64,000 bases of DNA from the NCBI GenBank assembly GCA_905116865.2, contig CAJHNH020000207.1, forward strand, positions 1 through 64,000, read 5' to 3'. The notes below the pieces were generated by a model, which worked only from the letters and a program-made list of their open reading frames with translations, did no database searches and was not told where the DNA came from. Source of the DNA: Candidula unifasciata. Its lineage: Eukaryota > Mollusca > Gastropoda > Stylommatophora > Geomitridae. Below are positions 36,975 through 47,606 of the stretch, one piece after another (the first letter of the stretch is position 1; every line of letters starts with the position of its first letter). The position numbers and the translations under genes are program-made.

Positions 36975-37375
36975 CTTACTGTGTGTGTATGCGTGGGGTG
37001 TGTGTGTGTGTGTGTGATGTGTGTGTGTTTGTTGTGTGTCTGGTGTATGTGTTTGTGTGTGCACGCGTGTTTATGTGTGTGTGTGTAGTGTATATGTTTG
37101 TGGTGTGTATGTGTGTGTGTGTGTGTGTGTGTGGTGAGTATATGGTGTGTATGTGTGTGTATATGTATGTTTGTGTGCGTGTGGGGTGTGTGTGTGTGGT
37201 GTAAGTGTGTTTGTGTGTATGTGTGTTGTGTGTGTTTTTGTGTATGTGTGTGTGTGGTATTTATGTGTGTGGTTTGTGTATGCATGCGACTTTATGTGTG
37301 TGTGTGGTGTTTATGTTGTGTGTATGCAGGTGCATGTGTTTGAATGTCATGTGTGTGAGTGTGCGTGCATGAAGC
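36975..37375. repeat. (TG)n-rich microsatellite
   Basis: About 400 nt of TG with scattered A, C and G interruptions. It begins within 35 bases 3' of the stop codon of the minus-strand TRPC gene, so it may fall in its 3' UTR or just beyond. Cys-Val and Thr-His periodic frames are artefacts. Confidence 0.95.
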
Positions 37376-37405
37376 GTGAGTTTGTGTTAGTAAACCAATG
37401 ACCAT

Positions 37406-37917
37406 CTACTTACTAACATTATTATTATTATTAACACTTAAAAAGTGGTCTATGCTCTTCTCCTCGTACACAACTTCTCCAGCCAGTATCGGCTGCTCAT
37501 CTCCCTGCACAATATCACCGACCTGGATCACATACAGCTCTGTCTGCTTGACCACCGTCGAATACGAGGAGTAGTCTGATAACCTCTCCTCTCTGTCCGA
37601 ATCCTCATCTTCAAAATCCTCCTCCGGCTCTTCGTGTATATCACATTGAATGTCCGTGTACTGTTCAGAGAAATCATTCAATGAAATATCTGATCTTGTG
37701 CCCGCGGAGTGTAGCTGGGAATGTCGACTTTCTGCTGGGGATAGAGGGTTCCACTCCACGGGCTGTAGGACGCCGTCTACAGACAAGGATTTCACCTGCT
37801 TGGCGATCTCACGAACTGCGTCTACTGCCATGATCATGCTCTCATCTTTAGCTTTGTAGTGGGTCATCACCTCGTAGCGCATGCGCTCGAAATGATGTTT
37901 GATATCGTCAGTTGTGC
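37406..37917 (-). CDS. TRPC-like channel, terminal coding exon
   Basis: The acceptor TTTACTTCCAG precedes 37917. The exon starts with two bases that complete a Gly codon split from the 39381-39447 exon, giving TTDDIKHHFERMRYEVM, which resembles the conserved post-TRP-box helix of TRPC channels. The remaining 150 residues are a cytosolic tail: a Lys-containing helix (AVDAVREIAKQVKSL), an acidic stretch EEPEEDFEDEDSDREE, then DYSSYSTVV, ending NNNNNVSK and a stop at 37406-37408. The tail is not conserved in TRPCs that I can recall. Confidence 0.85.
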
Positions 37918-37974
37918 CTGGAAGTAAATCATTATATTTTCTTTAAAAAGTGTTTAAGTAAGAAGGGAATCGCT

Positions 37975-38060
37975 GCGGGTATCGTTTACACGCTCGTCTG
38001 CGGATCGGAAGGTCATGGGTGGTCTTTCAGATCCAGCTAGCCTTAAATGTGGGTACCAGG
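37975..38060 (+). mobile_element. tRNA-like SINE head in TRPC intron
   Basis: TATCGTTTACACGCTCGTCT and GGATCGGAAGGTCATGGGTG resemble an A box and the start of a B box of a tRNA-derived SINE. Low conservation. Confidence 0.4.
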
Positions 38061-38389
38061 TGAGGTCATAGGAAGTAAGAGTGGCTGGCGTGAACTTGAC
38101 CTGATGTTGACCACAATCCCCACAGAGTGATGATGATGCTGATGATGAAGTAAGTAATCTTTTTCTATACTAGTGGCGTATTGGGCGTGTGATGCTAGAC
38201 ATGTGTTTTTTTTCTAATAGATCTGCTAAATATTAGCCTCTCGAGTGTCGACTGGTCTTTAAAAAATAGGAGTTTCATCGAGGTGGCTGGTGTAGGGTTT
38301 ACAGCCGGTGAATGCGAAGAAGAAGAGGGAGTGTACAAGAGTACAAGTGTACTTATAAACAAACTGATCTTAACAATGAATAAATGAAT

Positions 38390-38506
38390 TAAGAATTGAC
38401 ATCACTGCACTTGAGACATCCCCACACCTGTTGAAATCCGATGTATTGTTGTACCGGTCCCCAGAGCCATGAAAGAACTTCCATCCATTGGAGTGTTCAT
38501 GCAGAG
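38390..38506 (-). mobile_element. SINE-D fragment in TRPC intron
   Basis: TTAAGAATTGACATCACTGC and CTTGAGACATCCCCACACCT are the family in reverse. The hAT-like MITE lies immediately to its right. Confidence 0.5.
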
Positions 38507-38660
38507 CAGTTGCTCAAAGTCCTTAAGGCGGCGACCCTACAATACAGCTTCTTATGTTGTGTCGACCCCCAACAATAAAATTATTTTCGTTGCTACGATG
38601 GTCTTAGGCGATTTATGTGACAGTGTCGCGACCCACAGGCCGAGAACCGCTGATGTAGAA
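38499..38660. mobile_element. hAT-like MITE (146 bp) in TRPC intron
   Basis: The ends CAGTTGCTCAAAGTCC and GGCCGAGAACCGCTG bound 38507-38652. The flanks ATGCAGAG and ATGTAGAA match at 6 of 8. No coding capacity. Confidence 0.65.
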
Positions 38661-39019
38661 TCTTCACCTAACCCGCTTCCGAAATGATACCATCTACACA
38701 GCCTCACCCCACCCCTCTTTCTTCAGTTGTCAACGAAGCTTAGACGTGTTAAAAGTATCAGTACTTTAACAATAAATGAAAGATAATTAATTACTTAATA
38801 ACTAGTCACTAGAGACAATCAGTGGGGGGTACTAAGTATGCCTTTATCGACCTGGATAATAAGTATGAGGTACATGATAACTGTCCAGTCTGGTTAATGC
38901 GTAAAGTTACATTAAGTGCTCGATAACTGATTGATTTGGATAGTGAGTACGAAGTGACTTGAAATGTGACAACTGATCGTCTCTTATAATCAGTACAGTG
39001 TGCATAGATACGGTAAGTT

Positions 39020-39220
39020 GAGTTGAGTCAGGAATTGACATCACATCACTCGGGGCATTACTATGCGTGCTCCGTCCTGATCTTCAGCAGCCAGCGCCGA
39101 AGTCCAATACTGAAGGTACCAGTCACAATCTGGTTGAATGTCCGTTTTGCCATTTCTCCAAGTGTAGTGAGCCAGCCAGATCCTCTGGTTACACCCAGGT
39201 GCCTCATTCTCTTCAGGCCA
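39020..39220 (-). mobile_element. SINE-D copy in TRPC intron
   Basis: GGAATTGACATCACATCACT, CATTACTATGCGTGCTCCGT, CTGATCTTCAGCAGCCAGCG is the family in reverse. About 160 bases separate it from the next exon's donor. Confidence 0.6.
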
Positions 39221-39380
39221 TGATCTTGTTTCTCTACTGATTCCGTTGCTTGTTACCAAAGTGCATTGACCACAGAGATGCGTGATAACTGATAAATATG
39301 GATAATGACAGAACCGGACACACAAATACTGAACGAATAATAAATGACCGATGCTCCTTTTTCACGCTGCATTTACTCAC

Positions 39381-39447
39381 CGCCACTGATTTCACTCTCT
39401 CGCTGCATGTCGTAGATGAATCTCTGAACGATACATTGAATGATCTC
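39381..39447 (-). CDS. TRPC-like channel, 67-nt exon
   Basis: Acceptor AAACAG and donor GTGAGTAAAT flank 67 nt encoding EIIQCIVQRFIYDMQRESEI then SG plus one base. This corresponds to the helix after the TRP domain (in TRPCs typically xxVMRxLVxRY), part of the cytosolic C-terminal region where calmodulin/IP3-receptor binding is known for the family. Start phase 0, end phase 1; both match the neighbouring exons. The acceptor has a weak pyrimidine tract, so the exact left edge is less certain. Confidence 0.75.
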
Positions 39448-40344
39448 CTGTTTGAAGTATGATTCACAAAGATTATTACCATCCAAACATTATTTTAATT
39501 TATGGTGACGTAAATGAGAAAGTGTGAATATACTCCAGTATACTCCTATGTACTGTATCTCCTCCGTACTCAGTCTGCCTCATACAGATTCGACATTGGC
39601 TTTGTGGTCAGGATCACAGTACAGACGAGTCAAAACTTTCCTTCCGATCAACTATCGCACGTCTCCAAATGACAGTCGACCAAGATTAACAGCAGTTCAC
39701 GGATTTATCATCAATACAAAATGAGCGACAAGAATCAACATTAAAGCCCAATACTTTAGCCATTCGGGCAAGGTCCTCTTGCTCAAACTCTTCGTCCACA
39801 CTCTTCAAACGATGGACACTGGCATGTACATGACTGGCACAACCAACGGGCCATAGAACACAACTGTTGTCCTCTACTGTAATTCAACACAGCTTCACTT
39901 CTTGCCGTTCAGGACTAACGTTCATTCAGGTTCCATCCAGATCCACGTTCATACTTATCACTCTGGATCCAGTTTCCCGTTGCCTCGTGTTGCCAAATCA
40001 AACTCACTAAATCTCGTGTTCTTCCTTTCCCACTCTAGCCTCTGTTTTGCAGCCTGTGGACTTCCCTATATCCACTAAACACTTAGAACCCTTATTCTAT
40101 TCTTATATTTAGGACAATTACAGACATAGATATTTTTCTTGTTCTTATGTTCGACTTTTACCGCTTCGGGTGTAGAGGGTTCTGCTTCTTGTTCTTCTGG
40201 CAGCCTCGAAAATAGTCATGTCCTGATATTGTTTAGTTTCTCTAATGTTATCTTTCCATATTATTCAAGGTCTACCCTGTGCTCTACGTCCTTCTCCTCT
40301 TTTCATGCACGCTGTGCATGGTATAGCGTCACAATGAACACTCT
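39448..40344. other. intronic, no recognised feature
   Basis: Part of a roughly 12-kb intron. Open frames here carry no motif. Confidence 0.4.
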
Positions 40345-40624
40345 CTTCTTCTTCTTCTTCTTCTTCTTCTTCTTCTTCTTCTTCTTCTTCTTCTTCTTCT
40401 TCTTCTTCTTCTTCTTCTTCTTCTTCTTCTTCTTCTTCTTTTTCTTCTTCTTCTTCTTCTTCTTCTTCTTCTTCTTCTTCTTCTTCTTCTTCTTCTTCTT
40501 CTTCTTCTTCTTCTTCTTCTTCTTCTTCTTCTTCTTCTTCTTCTTCTTCTTCTTCTTCTTCTTCTTCTTTCTTCTTCTTCTTCTTCTTTTTTCTTCTTCT
40601 TCTTCTTCTTCTTCTTCTTTTTTC
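40345..40624. repeat. (TTC)n microsatellite, about 280 bp
   Basis: Nearly pure TTC/CTT with few interruptions. It directly adjoins the SINE-E copy that follows, at the position of that element's (GAA)n tail on the minus strand. Long poly-Phe, Glu and Arg frames result. Confidence 0.97.
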
Positions 40625-41010
40625 TCTTTTTTTCTTTGTTATCGGCTGTAATTTCAGCGTAGAGTTCTGTTTGATCGTCCACGTCCAGACATTAGTCTTG
40701 TTCCAGAACCTCAGTTTTGCGTGCACATCCGTTTCACAGATCTGGCTTATTTGTATGCACAAACTCTTGGTTCCTTGCTACACCGTCAGAAGATGTATTG
40801 CGACTTTGATGCATGTCCCCAAATAGTCGACTTCTACGACATTTGTGTTGAAGCAGTAGGTATATTCTTGTGTCCCTTCACCCATACGACATGCTTGTTG
40901 AGAAAGCAGGACGTACATTTTTGTTTTTCTCATCCCCCCTACCCCCTACCCCTACCCTTCCCGGCATTGGAGCCCCGGAATACAGAGAGGGAATTGTCTG
41001 TTTTGATAGG
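40625..41010 (-). mobile_element. SINE-E, near full length
   Basis: GGCTGTAATTTCAGCGTAGA, TTGTTCCAGAACCTCAGTTT, CAGATCTGGCTTATTTGTAT, ACGACATGCTTGTTGAG and GGAGCCCCGGAATACAGAG keep the same order as in the 51.7-kb copy. With the adjoining GAA tract it is a tail-first element on the minus strand. Confidence 0.75.
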
Positions 41011-41084
41011 TCGGAATAAAAATTGTAGTCAATGTTATTTTAATAATTAATACTTGCTCTTTTGTAATCCCAGTTTAAAATAGG

Positions 41085-41136
41085 TAGTAACTAACTAAAT
41101 AACTGACTAATTGATCAACTAACCAACTAAATAAGC

Positions 41137-41206
<70 letters not shown>

Positions 41207-41545
41207 TTGAGTGATTAACTAACTAACTAACTAACTAAGCAACTAAATAACTAACTAACTAGCTAGCTAACTAATTGATCATCTAACTAACTAACTAGCT
41301 AACGAATTGATCACCTAACTAACTAACTAACTAACTAGCTAACTAATTAATCAACTAACTAACTAAGCAACTAACTAACTAACTAACTAGCTAACTAACT
41401 AAATAACTAAATAACTAATTAACCAACCAAATAACTAACTAAGCAACCAACCAACTATCTACTTAACTAATAAACAAACTAGCTAACTAACTAAATAACT
41501 AACTTATGAACAAACTAATTAACCAGCCAACCAAATAACTAACTA
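41085..41545. repeat. (AACT)n tetranucleotide microsatellite
   Basis: About 460 nt of AACT with interspersed AATTGATC and AACCAACC variants. It lies in the long TRPC intron. A short GAT-rich run follows near 41690-41745. Confidence 0.97.
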
Positions 41546-41979
41546 AAATTGAAGAAGAAGACAACAGATTCTTGACAGTCTTGTATCGTTTCATGGAAAG
41601 GTGTCAGCACATAGGCTGATGAATGCTGTTCGCGATCACGTGCTATGAAGAGATATGATCGTCCCGCACCAGTCGACAAGGCACTTGATGATGATGATGA
41701 TGATAATGATGACGACGATGATGATGATAACGATGATGATGATTTTGTGATGACGACGGTGGTGATAAATACCTGATACATTGTCATATCCTTTGCAGTT
41801 TTTGATTTCACATTCGAATGAAAGTTGCTGTTCTTGCCCATGTGAGGCGCACCAGTTGGCGTCGGTTCATTGTCTAATGCATTTGTGTTCCGATTAGCCT
41901 AGAGATTTGTGGAAGCAACAGAATTTAGAAACTTATAGGGCATATCTATACTGTAAACAAACGAATGAATATTGAATGT

Positions 41980-42075
41980 TGAATAAAGAATTGACATCAC
42001 AGCACTCGGAACACTCCCATGAGTGCTACATCCCCATCTTCAGCTGCAAACGAAGAGTTCCAGTTCCGAGCAGTG
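41980..42075 (-). mobile_element. SINE-D copy
   Basis: AAGAATTGACATCACAGCAC, CACTCCCATGAGTGCTACAT and CCCATCTTCAGCTGCAAACG are the family in reverse. Confidence 0.6.
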
Positions 42076-42284
42076 GTGTAGAGCCAGTCAGTCTATCGGT
42101 CTGCTCATTTCCAAACACACCGACATCACCTGGAGAAAATATTCAAAGGATGCTAACTACCCGGGACCTCTGAAGTTATGCTTGCCTTTCTGCGCGGATC
42201 ATGCCTGTCTCCAACTTTCTCTGTGAGTTGTATATATAATAAATAAAGAGACAATATAACTCATCATGTTCTTAGTACACTTGT

Positions 42285-42350
42285 TTCCATAGCCATAGCG
42301 CAATTTGGAGGTGACAGGTTCGATTCCAGGCACGGTAAATGTGGCTTTAG
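42285..42350 (+). mobile_element. tRNA-like SINE fragment
   Basis: CATAGCGCAATTTGGAGGTG and AGGTTCGATTCCAGG (B box) are visible, but no closed acceptor stem. Confidence 0.4.
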
Positions 42351-42511
42351 ATTTGTATGTTGTCTAGTGTGTTCTTCTATCTTTCTTATTCTTTCTATGA
42401 GTACCAATCAATACATTGTCTGTTTATTATCTATATATATATAGCCGGCTATCCTCCGAATAACGGTCCCAAATTATCGAGGCCGAATATATACCCTAAC
42501 AGGCGTGTTTG

Positions 42512-43290
42512 TATACATATGACTCTGAGTATGTTGTTTGTCTGCTTGTGTATCTGCGTGTGTGTCTGCGGATGTATGCGTCTGTGTCCTTGTGTATGTG
42601 CGAATGTGTGTGTGTTCGCGCGTATGTCCACGTGTATGTTTCAGTGGGAACTGGTTTCTTTTTCTGCATATTTGATGTGACTGTGTGTATATCTTCGTTT
42701 GTGTCTGTGTGTGTCCCCGTATGTGTTTGTCTTCATGTTTGCCTGTGTATGTTTATGTGTTTTGTCTGCGGGTGTGTCTATGAGGCTGTATGTATGTATC
42801 TCTGTGTGTGGGTGTCTGTATGTCTGTCTGCGTGACTGTCTGTGTCAGCATGTGTCTGTCTGTCTGTGCATGTCTATGTGTGTTTCTCTGTGTGTGTTGT
42901 GTGTGCCCCTTTGTTGTCTGTATGTGTCTGCATGTCAGAGTATATGTCTGTGCGTGCTGAATATATGTGTCTGCGTGTGTATTTCTATGTGTTTGTATGT
43001 ATATGCATTTCTGCGTGTGTGTCTCTGTGGGTGTCAGTATGTGTTTGTCTGCCTGTTTGTCTGTATTTGTGTGTGTGTGTGTTTGACTGCGTGTGTGTCT
43101 ATGTGGCTGTATGTATGTGTCTGCATGTTTGTCTGCGTATGTGTGGTGTGTGTGTCAGTGTGTGAGCACGAATGTAAATATGTGTGCTGTGTGTTTCCCT
43201 GTGTGTGTTTATATGTAAGTGTAATGTATGCATGCATGTTTGTGTGTGTAAGTGAGTGGGTGAGCGTGTGTATGCGGGTGTATGTATGCA
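42512..43290. repeat. TG/TGTC-rich microsatellite
   Basis: About 780 nt of degenerate TGTG, TATG and TCTG. It produces Cys-Val frames up to 214 codons, which are not genes. Confidence 0.95.
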
Positions 43291-43389
43291 CGCGCGGGTT
43301 TTTGCATGCACTTTACAACTCATGCTTTTGTGTTCTTTTATAATATTTATAATATGCATAACATCATATGATCATAACATGCTTTATTA

Positions 43390-43505
43390 GTAAAATACAA
43401 CTGCTGTGCGAAAGATGGTTGACTGGAAGGGCCAAATGTAAGACGGGCCGCCTGCATGCCCAATTTGTGACCCTTTGAAAATAAAGTTCGTTCGTTCGTT
43501 CGTTC
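43390..43505 (+). mobile_element. Possible retrotransposon 3' end with TTCG tail
   Basis: AAGGGCCAAATGTAAGACGG ... TGAAAATAAAG followed by (TTCG)4. A polyadenylation-like signal next to a tetranucleotide tail suggests a short LINE or SINE 3' end lodged in the foldback element. I do not recognise the family. Confidence 0.4.
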
Positions 43506-43828
43506 GGTCACATGTAAATTGCGGACCTTTCCGGCGACGATACCGCCACCGCCTAGAGTATAATATAATACCGCCACCGCCTGCGCCGCGCGGAGCGGGG
43601 CTTAACTAAATGGCTGGGAGTCACGAGCAAATAAAACAAAGGAAGCTACAGGAGATGCGGTAGCTGCCCTCTACGGTGACTTTAACTCGGCGAAAGCTTC
43701 TCCTTGGTATGCTGTATAGTCTCCGGAAAGAGGTCCGCAATTTCCATTTGACCGAGGCCCTGTTAGGGTATATTTTCGGCCTCGATAATTTGGGACCGTT
43801 ATTCGGAGGATAGCTCAATAGCCTCTCT

Positions 43829-44165
43829 TCATCATCCTTATGTAGCAGATTCTTGACCGAACATGGCTCTCATCACAGACCGCATGAAAGATATTCGTTA
43901 TCTGTACTAGTCTCCTGCCTCATACACTCTCTTGCTCAAAGAGCTCTTACGGCCTGTGCTTGTTTTGTGTGCTGGTCGGCGCCTGTCTCTTTTACCCAGT
44001 TCTATGCCCTCCACTCCTGTTCTTTTCTGTTCTGATGTGGCCAAAGTGTTTTAGTTTCCAAGAGTATATTCTGTTTAAAAACTGATTTCCTTGGCGTTAA
44101 GATCTTTCGGGGTGTCAGTGTTATTATTTTTTTTAACTCACGTTATTCTGAGAATCCGTCCAAAG
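43829..44165 (-). pseudogene. LINE-B, 3' fragment
   Basis: CATCATCCTTATGTAGCAGA, CATGGCTCTCATCACAGACC and CTTACGGCCTGTGCTTGTTT parallel 29429 onwards in the same orientation, but with many changes. Confidence 0.6.
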
Positions 44166-44254
44166 CAAAAGAATACGAGAATTGGGAGTAAAGATCGGCA
44201 CAGCCAAGCATGTGAAGCACACCGGACACACACAAAGTCTTGTTAACCAACATA

Positions 44255-44345
44255 TTTATGGCCAGGCTATATTGCATTGCGGCCCCTGGCAAGAGCCAGG
44301 GTAGGGCTTCAAATAACGAAAAATGTCGTCCTAAAAAGGACGGGA
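44255..44345 (-). mobile_element. SINE-C fragment
   Basis: CATATTTATGGCCAGGCTAT and GGCAAGAGCCAGGGTAGGGC match the family; only one end is present. Confidence 0.65.
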
Positions 44346-44349
44346 AGAT

Positions 44350-44735
44350 AGTAGTATCCATGACATGGTACGAAAGTTAGATGCATTTGAAAATGCATGT
44401 CTGAGAAAAATCATAAACATAAAATGGGATGAATTTAAAGAAACAGTGAGGAGATCACAGTAATGTCTGGACAAATACCTTTATTCACTGCAATAATTTA
44501 AGGAAAATGAAGATATACCGGGCACATTCTGAGACGAAATAAGCAAAGAATTACAAAACAAGCACTGCAATGGGAAAACAAGGTCTGAGATAAATAGGAC
44601 ATCCAAGGGAAACACTAAGAAGAACGTTATTACGAGAAGCTAAAAAACACTGGGCTGAATTCCATGTAAGAAATCGAATGTTGCAGGCCATAGAGCGAAA
44701 TGAAGGAATCGAATGCGATCTCTATGTCTAACGAT
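44350..44735 (+). pseudogene. LINE-E-like C-terminal fragment
   Basis: The plus strand encodes RKLDAFENACLRKIINIKWD and then, with shifts, a recognisable sequence after RT ending near a GATTATGATGACG tail. Several stops interrupt it. It resembles the family that also left 14400-14852. Confidence 0.65.
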
Positions 44736-44844
44736 TATGATGACGTCGATGACGTTGGATGTGTTCAGCGTTTGCAAAGAGAATTGTGTTGATTTCGACA
44801 GGGATATCCAGAGCTGACGGCCCAGACACAATGGCAAGCTAGTT

Positions 44845-45085
44845 AGTTAGTTGCGCATCCTTTACAGGACGTTGCAGAACCAACCCCAGCATTTATTTCT
44901 TGGCTGTTGTTGGTTTTTCTAGGCAAATTTGCGTTCCAGTAGTTTGCCATTGCTTTCTGGAGGGTCGGCTGCTTGATACCACCGTCAAAACTAACGCAAG
45001 GCGCAACCCGGCATTACGAAGTGCGTTCGCAACGCCTAAGCCACAGACGCTAACCAATGGCAAACTGAACGTAAAATTGCCTAGT
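44845..45085 (-). mobile_element. SINE-B copy
   Basis: TAGTTGCGCATCCTTTACAG, GCAGAACCAACCCCAGCATT, CAGTAGTTTGCCATTGC, CAAAACTAACGCAAGGCGC and CGCAACGCCTAAGCCACAGA are in the same order as at 49400. The segment carrying the B box is deleted. Confidence 0.75.
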
Positions 45086-45634
45086 AAATGTTAAACAGCC
45101 TGAACTATTAAATTGTCTGCCTGTCTGTAACTAATATCAAACAGTGAAACCTCATTAACACGAGCTCGCTTAAGAACTGGCCAATCTTAACAAAATGAGT
45201 GTCGCTGCAGGCACGTAATATTGTTATTAGTCACTAGTTACACAAATGTTTTTAACCCGAACTTGATTTTCTGTCCCATGGATTTCATTTTAACAAGGAT
45301 TTCCTGTAATATGGCTTATGCGCCATGATGGTTAACATTACACGTAACATCAAAAAGCTACATCAGGTAAACAAAACAAATCAACAAAGCTTACCAGACA
45401 GCAAAATGAGGAGCAACATTGCGAGAGCGACAGAGGCTGTATGTAAGTAAAGTTAAAAACAAAGCGAAATAAATGTCACTGTATCATAACAAAATACATT
45501 TGAAAATAAAAAACAAATTTGATAATTCACACGGAAAAAATGTTTCTTCATGGCATTATACTGTACTGTGTCTAATTTTTTACCAACATATTATTTTACA
45601 TATTACAGTGATGCGGATTTTGTATGTAAGTGAA
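45086..45634. other. intronic, no recognised feature
   Basis: A+T-rich sequence in the long TRPC intron; no motif. Confidence 0.4.
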
Positions 45635-45905
45635 AACGTAAAGGACCCTTTTCCACGCCTTTAGGCTATAGGGCATTTAGGGCTAGACCTATATTTTATA
45701 GACCAACGACACAAGATGGGTGATGTGGTCAGTATCACACCGGCCGCCTCTACTTCCCGGGACTGCACCCGGTACCCACTCAAGGCTGGGTCGACCTGGG
45801 AGCCAAGGTCATTTTTTGAAGAAAAGTCCGGCTCCGCCAGGGAGCGAACCCACGATCTTCCTATCCGCGGCGCGCGTCTAGCCGCTCTGCCACGGCGACT
45901 CCCAC
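45635..45905 (-). mobile_element. SINE-A, best-preserved copy
   Basis: On the minus strand: GGCAGAGCGGCTAGACGC (A box), about 30 nt, GGGTTCGCTCCCTGG (B box), then TTGGCTCCCAGGTCGACCCA, CCGGTGTGATACTGACCACA and CCCATCTTGTGTCGTTGGTC. The end is GTGGAAAAGGGTCCTTTACG. Pol III promoter spacing is good, but the sequence is not a tRNA gene: there is no anticodon arm or acceptor pairing. Confidence 0.8.
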
Positions 45906-47606
45906 TGGCACAGTAACGGGGCAGTTATGGCGGGGCGATGGAGAGAAAACGATCTTTACTGCACAGGGAACCATTCAATCCATAACGCTTGGATCCATTC
46001 TTCATTATATACCTCGTGTACTCTGAAGGCAGCCAACACCATTTATGTTGATACCTGTTGTGTGTGAAAGTCACTGTGAGGTATACAGAGATAAGGAACC
46101 AGTGCTTTGAGAAGCATGATTATACACGAGATTTCATTCGCGTTGAAGGGAAGTCCGTGTAACATCTGAGCTACTTAACGTTGTAAACAGAGGTTGTTTG
46201 GTGGTCACGGGTGATTGAAAACATCCCGAGATTTTTAGGAAATGTGAGATCTACGTGTTACTGGCAGGTGTATTTGAGTCAGTCCGCTTTCGGTCGGTCT
46301 AAGTGTGTGAACGTGTGGGCGAATTGTGGTGTGACAGTTTTAACATGTTTTAATCTATGGATATCCTGTGAACTGTCCGGATGACTTTGGAACATCCGTT
46401 GTACTTCATAAGTTCTTTAATGGATTTATGTCGGCCATGTATGTGAGGTTGGCAGAGTTGCGGCTATGTGACACGCTGGTTGACGGGATGTCCTTAATTG
46501 CACATAAGGGGCTGGGAAAATGTGTGTATGTAGACCAAGGCAAGGTTGTGATGGGGAGGTATCGGAGGTTGACCAACTGGATATTGATCGCTTATACTTC
46601 ATTACGGGACAAGGTAACAGACGGGTGTTCTGAATTCTTTCCGCCAAGTGGTTAATCTACCTTGGGTCTTCAGGTGGCGGAATTTCTTAGAGGGAGCACC
46701 ACCAGAGGACTGTCTCTGCACATCGCGCAAGTGTATTGGAGCCATCTGGTCGTAGCAGCATATGTACACAGTTTACTAGGGTGTTTTCTCCATGTCGGGA
46801 GAGACTGTCGATGTAAGTGAATTTAGCAGGTGGTAGACAGTGACGTATTGATCAAAAGTTTATCTTCGTCGCTATGTTTTCGTCTATAATAAAGGGACTG
46901 ATCGAACTATAAGCTCATAGTTGGTGTGGCGTAAATATTACAGTATTCGTAGACACTGTTAGTGGTTTCGATAGAACATGTAACATGGGCCTGATATATT
47001 GTGGTTGTTGCAATGTTATGTATGTCTGCGTTATTGCGGTGCTCCTTATTTAGGTTGGCATCCCTTTACTCCAGTAGTAGTCCTAACAGTATGTGTCGTG
47101 CGAATAAGAGTTGGCGGCCATGGTTCGTCAGCCGACAAAACCCTGTGTGTAGATGTAGAGGTCTGATATTTATAAACGAAAACCCCTGGAGACTTGGCAT
47201 GTGTGCTACGCATTATTTGATCACAAACTATAGTGCCTTTCCGTCTTTACAGATAAAGGAGTTGCTATGAAAAGGCATGGGACACATAGTGTGGCAATTA
47301 AGATGCGCCTGCGCTAAGAAAGGTCCTTCACAATTAGAGCATGGGATTTCAGGACCGTTGTTACCATCATATACACTGAGTGACTTCTGTATTGTTTTAC
47401 TGCTCATACTTCATTACTATGCTTCATAGCGTGTTTCGGTCAACGATGACATTTATAATACTTTTATATTCTGGCACCTTAGAGTTGTGATCATGCTCTG
47501 CTTAAGGCGGCTTTTTTTCGCAACGCTTTAATTCTCATAATTATGCTTCTGTCAAAATGATGTTTTCCGTTTTTTTTTCTGCAATTTCCACATCTTTACC
47601 ACCGTT
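45906..47606. other. 1.7 kb without recognised content
   Basis: Open frames at 46368-46655 (LGKCVYVDQGKVVMGRYRRL) and 47001-47270 have no motif I recognise. G+C content is slightly higher than in the neighbouring intron. It could hide an unknown transposon or be plain intron. Confidence 0.35.

Larger units (their letters stand above)
42447..43815. mobile_element. Foldback element, expanded or interrupted copy
   Basis: The left arm GGCTATCCTCCGAATAACGG to ACCCTAACAGG (42447-42505) mirrors the right arm, which ends CCGTTATTCGGAGGATAGC. The flanks ATATAGCC and CAATAGCC agree at 6 of 8. About 1 kb of TG-rich repeat and a segment ending AAATAAAGTTCGTTCGTTCG lies between the outer left arm and its continuation at 43506. 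Confidence 0.75.

Noticed and set aside
40139..40762. Long open frames (117-170 codons) on both strands
   Set aside because: They are translations of a (TTC)n tract: poly-Phe, poly-Glu and poly-Arg.
42699..43343. A 214-codon cysteine-rich frame resembling a secreted protein
   Set aside because: Cys-Val periodicity comes from TG-rich repeat in all frames.
45635..45905. A tRNA gene
   Set aside because: A and B boxes are present but no cloverleaf closes; multiple diverged copies show it is a SINE.
46368..46655. A 95-codon frame as a host gene
   Set aside because: No recognisable domain, no splice signals of quality, and it lies in a TRPC intron.
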